From assembly GCA_965224595.1 (NCBI GenBank), contig OZ245058.1:806001-870000 (forward strand): DNA of 64,000 nt. The letters are read 5' to 3'. Shown here one piece after another: positions 60,608 to 64,000 of this stretch; positions within the stretch are counted from its first letter, which is position 1, and every line of letters starts with the position of its first letter. The notes under the pieces were generated by a model. That model was not told the DNA's origin, did no database searches, and was given only the letters and a program-made list of their open reading frames with translations. Source of the DNA: Aliivibrio_A sp016764915 (GTDB lineage Bacteria > Pseudomonadota > Gammaproteobacteria > Enterobacterales > Vibrionaceae). The position numbers and the translations under genes are program-made.

Positions 60608-63415
60608 ATGAATTTATCTGAAGCTCAAACTCGACAAGATATCATCGATGGAAAACTGTTAGATGCTGGTTGGAATGTTAATGACCCTACAAAAGTTTCA
60701 AGTGAATACTTTATCCCTGGCCAAGTTAAGGAAAAATCCGCAGCATACAATACTTTCGAAAAAAGTGATTACGTTCTGTTGGGACAAAATGGTAAACCTG
60801 TTGCTGTAGTTGAAGCTAAAAAAAGCACTAAAGATGCTGAATTAGGTAGAGAGCAAGCTAAACAATATTGTTACAACATCAAGCAGCAGGAAAATGTTCC
60901 ACTGCCTTTCTGCTTTTATACTAATGGTCATGATATATTTTTTTGGGATTTAGAAAATGCTCCGCCTAGAAAAGTAATCGGTTTTCCAACGCTAGACGAT
61001 ATTGAGCGCTATCAGTTTATTAGAAATAATAAAAAGAAGCTTACTCATGAGCTTATCAATGTTGATATTGCTGGCCGTGATTATCAAATTAAAGCCATTC
61101 GTTCAGTCTTAGAGGGAATAGATAAAAACGAACGCGACTTTCTTTTGGTTATGGCAACAGGTACAGGTAAAACTCGTACATGTATCGCCTTAGTTGATGC
61201 ATTGATGCGAGCAAATCGTGTTGAAAAAGTATTATTCTTAGTTGACAGAATTGCATTGCGAGAGCAAGCACTTGATGCTTTCAAAGAGCACCTTCCTGAT
61301 GAACCAAGGTGGCCACATGTCGGTGAAAAGTTAATATCCAAAAGTCGTCGTATCTATGTATCGACTTATCCAACTATGCTCAATATCATTACTACTCAGA
61401 AGAATACGCTTTCACCACATTTTTTTGATTTGGTTGTAATAGATGAAAGTCATCGTTCTATTTATAATACCTACAAAGAGGTATTGGATTACTTTAAAGC
61501 AATAAATGTAGGTCTAACAGCAACACCTGTAAACCTAGTTGATCGCAGTACGTTTTCATTGTTTGAATGTAAAGATGGAGTACCTAGTTTTGCTTATACC
61601 TATGAGCAGGCTGTAAACAATATCCCACCTTACTTATCTGACTTTCGAGTAATGAAAATACAAACAAAGTTTCAAATTGAAGGCATAAGTAAACGAACTG
61701 TTAGTTTGGAAGAACAAAAACAACTGATACTCGACGGTAAAGAAATTGAAGACATTAGCTTTGAAGGCAAAGATTTAGAAAAAATAGTGACCAACGCCGG
61801 AACCAATACACTAATAGTGAAAGAGTTCATGGAAGAATGTATAAAAGATTCTAATGGCGTTATTCCGGGTAAAACAATTTTCTTTTGTAGTTCTATTGAT
61901 CATGCTCGACGTTTAGAGCAAACATTCGATACGCTTTACCCTGAATACTGTGGCAACCTAGCTAAAGTAATTGTTTCTGATGATCCAAGAGTTTATGGAA
62001 AAAGTGGCCTTTTGGCGCAGTTTACTAATAAAGACATGCCACGTATCGCAATTAGCGTTGATATGCTTGACACAGGTATAGACGTAAGAGAACTCGTGAA
62101 CCTTGTTTTTGCTAAACCTGTTTACTCATATACTAAATTTTGGCAAATGATAGGACGAGGTACAAGACTACTTGAGCCTAAAAAAATCAAACCATGGTGT
62201 ACTAAAAAGGATGATTTTTTAATCATTGATTGCTGGGATAATTTTGAATATTTCAAAGTTGAACCAAAAGGAAAAGAAAGCAATTCTACATTGGCTCTAC
62301 CAATCCGATACATTGCCGCTAGAATTAATAAAATAGCTAAAGCTATTGAATTAAACCAAGTCAATATTACTCAAAAAGAAAGTCAAATTTTAAGGCACAA
62401 TATAGCTGAACTTCCTTCTGATTCAATAGCTATTAGAGAAGCATCAGAAAATCTAGAAAAAATAGAGAGTGATGAATATTGGCAAGTAATCACAAATGAT
62501 AAAATTGAATTTTTGCGGAATGAAATTCAACCTTTATTTAAAACACTGTCAAATACTGATTTTAAGGCAATGCGTTTTAACAAAGACATATTAGAGCTTT
62601 CAACTGTTTTAATGGGTAAGAATGCAGATATAAAACAAGATGCTGAAAAATATCATGTCTTACTTGAAGGTGTTATTGAGCAAATAAACTTGCTGCCATT
62701 GTCCATAGACTTCGTAGCCGAACATAAAGAGCTCATTGAACAAAGCCAAAGAAGTAAATATTGGCAAATATGTACTGACATTACTCTTGATGTGTTGATG
62801 GTAAAATTGTCCCCTTTAATGAAGCACAAAGACAATAGTAATGAAGCAAGCCAAACAGTGCATCTGAATTTTAAAGATGAAGTTCGTACTAAAGAGATGG
62901 TTGAATTCGGTCCTGAAAATGAGTCGATTCATATTGACCAATACAAAGAAATGGTTGAAAAGCTGATCACAGAGCTAACAGATAGCAACCCAGTTTTACA
63001 AAAAATTCAAGCTAATCAAATTATATCAGAGGTAGAAGCTGAGCAACTAGCGGACTTTCTCCATAACGAACATCCCCATATAACGGAAGACCTACTACGG
63101 CGTGTATATAAAAACCGTAAGGCAAAATTTGTACAGTTTATTCGCCATATTTTAGGGTTAGAAACACTATCTTCTTTCCCTGAAACAGTAAGTAAAGCTT
63201 TTGAACAGTTTATTGCCGAACATACAAGTTTAACAACACGCCAACTTGAATTCTTAAGTTTATTAAAGTCATTTGTTATCGACCAACAAAAAGTGGAGAA
63301 ACGTGATTTGATACAAGCCCCTTTTACTGTTGTTCACCCTCAGGGAATCAGAGGGATATTCGACAAAGAAGTAATAAAGGAAATATTAGTATTAACAGAG
63401 AAGCTTGCTGCATAA
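60608..63415 (+). CDS. hsdR: type I restriction enzyme R subunit (HsdR, EcoEI-like)
   Basis: 935 residues. N-terminal nuclease domain: Asp54 and Glu69-Ala-Lys71 (V-V-E-A-K-K-S) form the PD-(D/E)XK site. Helicase motor: Walker A A-T-G-T-G-K-T (183-189), D-E-S-H (279-282), motif III G-L-T-A-T-P and motif VI Q-M-I-G-R-G-T-R-L. The C-terminal helical region, about 600-930, resembles the EcoEI R C-terminal domain. Needs HsdM and HsdS to recognise DNA. An hsdM start follows 193 bases later but is cut by an IS element. Region is AT-richer than the core genes. Confidence 0.93.
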   Translation: MNLSEAQTRQDIIDGKLLDAGWNVNDPTKVSSEYFIPGQVKEKSAAYNTFEKSDYVLLGQNGKPVAVVEAKKSTKDAELGREQAKQYCYNIKQQENVPLPFCFYTNGHDIFFWDLENAPPRKVIGFPTLDDIERYQFIRNNKKKLTHELINVDIAGRDYQIKAIRSVLEGIDKNERDFLLVMATGTGKTRTCIALVDALMRANRVEKVLFLVDRIALREQALDAFKEHLPDEPRWPHVGEKLISKSRRIYVSTYPTMLNIITTQKNTLSPHFFDLVVIDESHRSIYNTYKEVLDYFKAINVGLTATPVNLVDRSTFSLFECKDGVPSFAYTYEQAVNNIPPYLSDFRVMKIQTKFQIEGISKRTVSLEEQKQLILDGKEIEDISFEGKDLEKIVTNAGTNTLIVKEFMEECIKDSNGVIPGKTIFFCSSIDHARRLEQTFDTLYPEYCGNLAKVIVSDDPRVYGKSGLLAQFTNKDMPRIAISVDMLDTGIDVRELVNLVFAKPVYSYTKFWQMIGRGTRLLEPKKIKPWCTKKDDFLIIDCWDNFEYFKVEPKGKESNSTLALPIRYIAARINKIAKAIELNQVNITQKESQILRHNIAELPSDSIAIREASENLEKIESDEYWQVITNDKIEFLRNEIQPLFKTLSNTDFKAMRFNKDILELSTVLMGKNADIKQDAEKYHVLLEGVIEQINLLPLSIDFVAEHKELIEQSQRSKYWQICTDITLDVLMVKLSPLMKHKDNSNEASQTVHLNFKDEVRTKEMVEFGPENESIHIDQYKEMVEKLITELTDSNPVLQKIQANQIISEVEAEQLADFLHNEHPHITEDLLRRVYKNRKAKFVQFIRHILGLETLSSFPETVSKAFEQFIAEHTSLTTRQLEFLSLLKSFVIDQQKVEKRDLIQAPFTVVHPQGIRGIFDKEVIKEILVLTEKLAA

Positions 63416-63542
63416 GTGTACTGAACATTTTAAGAGAAAATTATTACTAAATACGTTAAGCGTCCAGTTTAAGCTATTAACTATGTCATTAAACATATAA
63501 AATTAGCGCAATATAAATTTAAATACGTACAGCTCTTTTATT

Positions 63543-63567
63543 TCACATATCGGTTCAAACTATGTGA
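63543..63567. promoter_or_regulatory. inverted repeat between hsdR and hsdM
   Basis: TCACATA (63543-63549) and TATGTGA (63561-63567) with an 11-base spacer, 42 bases before the hsdM start. May be an operator for hsdM expression; no regulator gene is visible in the window. Confidence 0.35.
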
Positions 63568-63608
63568 GAGGAATTTCTTAAGCTGTATCATTAGTCTAAG
63601 GTATCAAC

Positions 63609-63648
63609 ATGTTACAAAATAACGCTGCATTACGTAGTAGAATTGATG
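63609..63648 (+). pseudogene. hsdM: hsdM 5' fragment interrupted by IS66 element
   Basis: ATG behind TAAGGT, reading M-L-Q-N-N-A-A-L-R-S-R-I-D, 13 codons. This is the usual start of HsdM subunits of EcoEI-like type I systems (M-L-Q-N-N-x-x-L-x-S-x-I). It follows hsdR on the same strand. After 63648 the sequence changes to the end of an IS66 element, where the frame meets a stop (TGA at 63669). Short, so the family call depends on motif and context. Confidence 0.72.
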
Positions 63649-64000
63649 GTAAGCGTGCAATTAAGCAGTGAGGCCTTATTCAGCCTCATCAATGACCAAG
63701 TTCCACGGCATAAGATCGGTGAGATCATCTTGCGCTGATCGCATTGGCAGCACTTTGAACAAGTGCGCGAAGTAGTAATACGGATTAATATTATTCGCTC
63801 GGCATGTCATGACCAAGCTATACAAGTTCGCACTCGCCATTGCGCCCTCAACCGAGGTTGAGAACATCCAGTTTTTACGGCCCGTTGTAAACGGGCGAAT
63901 ATCTCGTTCAGTTACATTATTATCGATACTAATATCGCCATCTTCTAGATAAGTGAGCAACTTAGGCCATTGGTTAACGGTGTAATTAATTGCTCCGCCA
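63649..64000. mobile_element. IS66-family insertion sequence, one end, continues beyond window
   Basis: The terminal sequence GTAAGCG at 63649-63655 is the conserved IS66 end, followed 27 bases on by the stop codon of the transposase on the minus strand. The eight bases before it (AATTGATG, 63641-63648) are the expected 8-base target duplication; the other copy would lie beyond the window. Confidence 0.85.
63676..64000 (-). CDS. tnpC: IS66 transposase TnpC, C-terminal part
   Basis: The frame stays open to the right edge, so only the last 108 residues are visible. It contains Q-W-P-K-L-L-T-Y-L-E-D-G, I-D-N-N-V-T-E-R-D-I-R-P-F (carrying the catalytic Glu of the DDE set) and G-R-K-N-W-M-F-S, then the IS66 C-terminal domain ending L-M-P-W-N-L. 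Oriented against hsdR. Upstream tnpA and tnpB would be outside the window. Confidence 0.93.
   Translation of the reverse strand, partial: GGAINYTVNQWPKLLTYLEDGDISIDNNVTERDIRPFTTGRKNWMFSTSVEGAMASANLYSLVMTCRANNINPYYYFAHLFKVLPMRSAQDDLTDLMPWNLVIDEAE

Noticed and set aside
59407..63648. Second copy of the tRNA-Ser 3' end as an attachment repeat
   Set aside because: No matching direct repeat was seen between the tRNA and the IS element.
1..64000. CRISPR arrays, prophage modules and rRNA operons
   Set aside because: No regularly spaced repeats, phage structural genes or rRNA sequence were recognised anywhere in the window.

Overview
The window reads as a chromosomal segment of a marine gammaproteobacterium of the Vibrionaceae (Vibrio, Aliivibrio or a close relative). 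This rests on the E. coli-like his operon with a His-rich leader peptide, cmoAB, ruvCAB, cydABX, the ybgC-tolQRAB-pal-cpoB-nadA block, and above all a TonB2-type cluster with an extra ExbB-like TtpC protein, which is characteristic of vibrios. Base composition is moderately AT-rich. No rRNA, CRISPR array or prophage was seen.

Layout. 1-8.5 kb: the C-terminal part of an alpha-2-macroglobulin gene overlapping pbpC, then, on the minus strand, dinG, a TauE/SafE transporter, priC and a small ybaM-like gene. 9-13.3 kb: an outer-membrane porin, a DUF2057 protein, gsk, a PilZ protein and hns. 13.6-15.5 kb: a lysine riboswitch ahead of an NhaC-type transporter. 15.6-23.1 kb: the his operon (hisL leader, attenuator, hisGDCBHAFI). 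23.2-33.7 kb: ychJ, an EAL-HDOD protein, lpxH and ppiB (minus), cysS and tdk (plus), then a minus-strand set made of a lipoprotein aspartyl protease, a 7TM transglutaminase-like protein and an ATP-grasp ligase, followed by cmoAB. 34-48 kb: aspS, ruvC, ruvAB, cydABX behind two perfect FNR-type palindromes, the tol-pal operon and nadA. 48-59 kb: a UPF0149 protein, the TonB2 cluster (DUF3450, ttpC, exbB, exbD, tonB, TPR) behind a Fur-like box, fumC, a large DUF3857/transglutaminase membrane protein and an SRPBCC protein. 59.3 kb: tRNA-Ser(GGA).

From tRNA-Ser to the end the content is accessory: a helix-turn-helix plus PD-(D/E)XK nuclease protein, then an HsdR-type restriction subunit two bases later, then the first 13 codons of an hsdM-like methyltransferase cut off by an IS66-family element that runs out of the window. 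This is a type I restriction-modification locus whose methyltransferase has apparently been inactivated by the insertion.

Most of the window is ordinary core genome: envelope integrity (tol-pal, pbpC, lpxH), histidine and NAD synthesis, recombination, tRNA charging and modification, oxygen-limited respiration and iron uptake. The less understood parts are the protease/7TM/ATP-grasp operon, the DUF3857 membrane protein, and the nuclease paired with HsdR.
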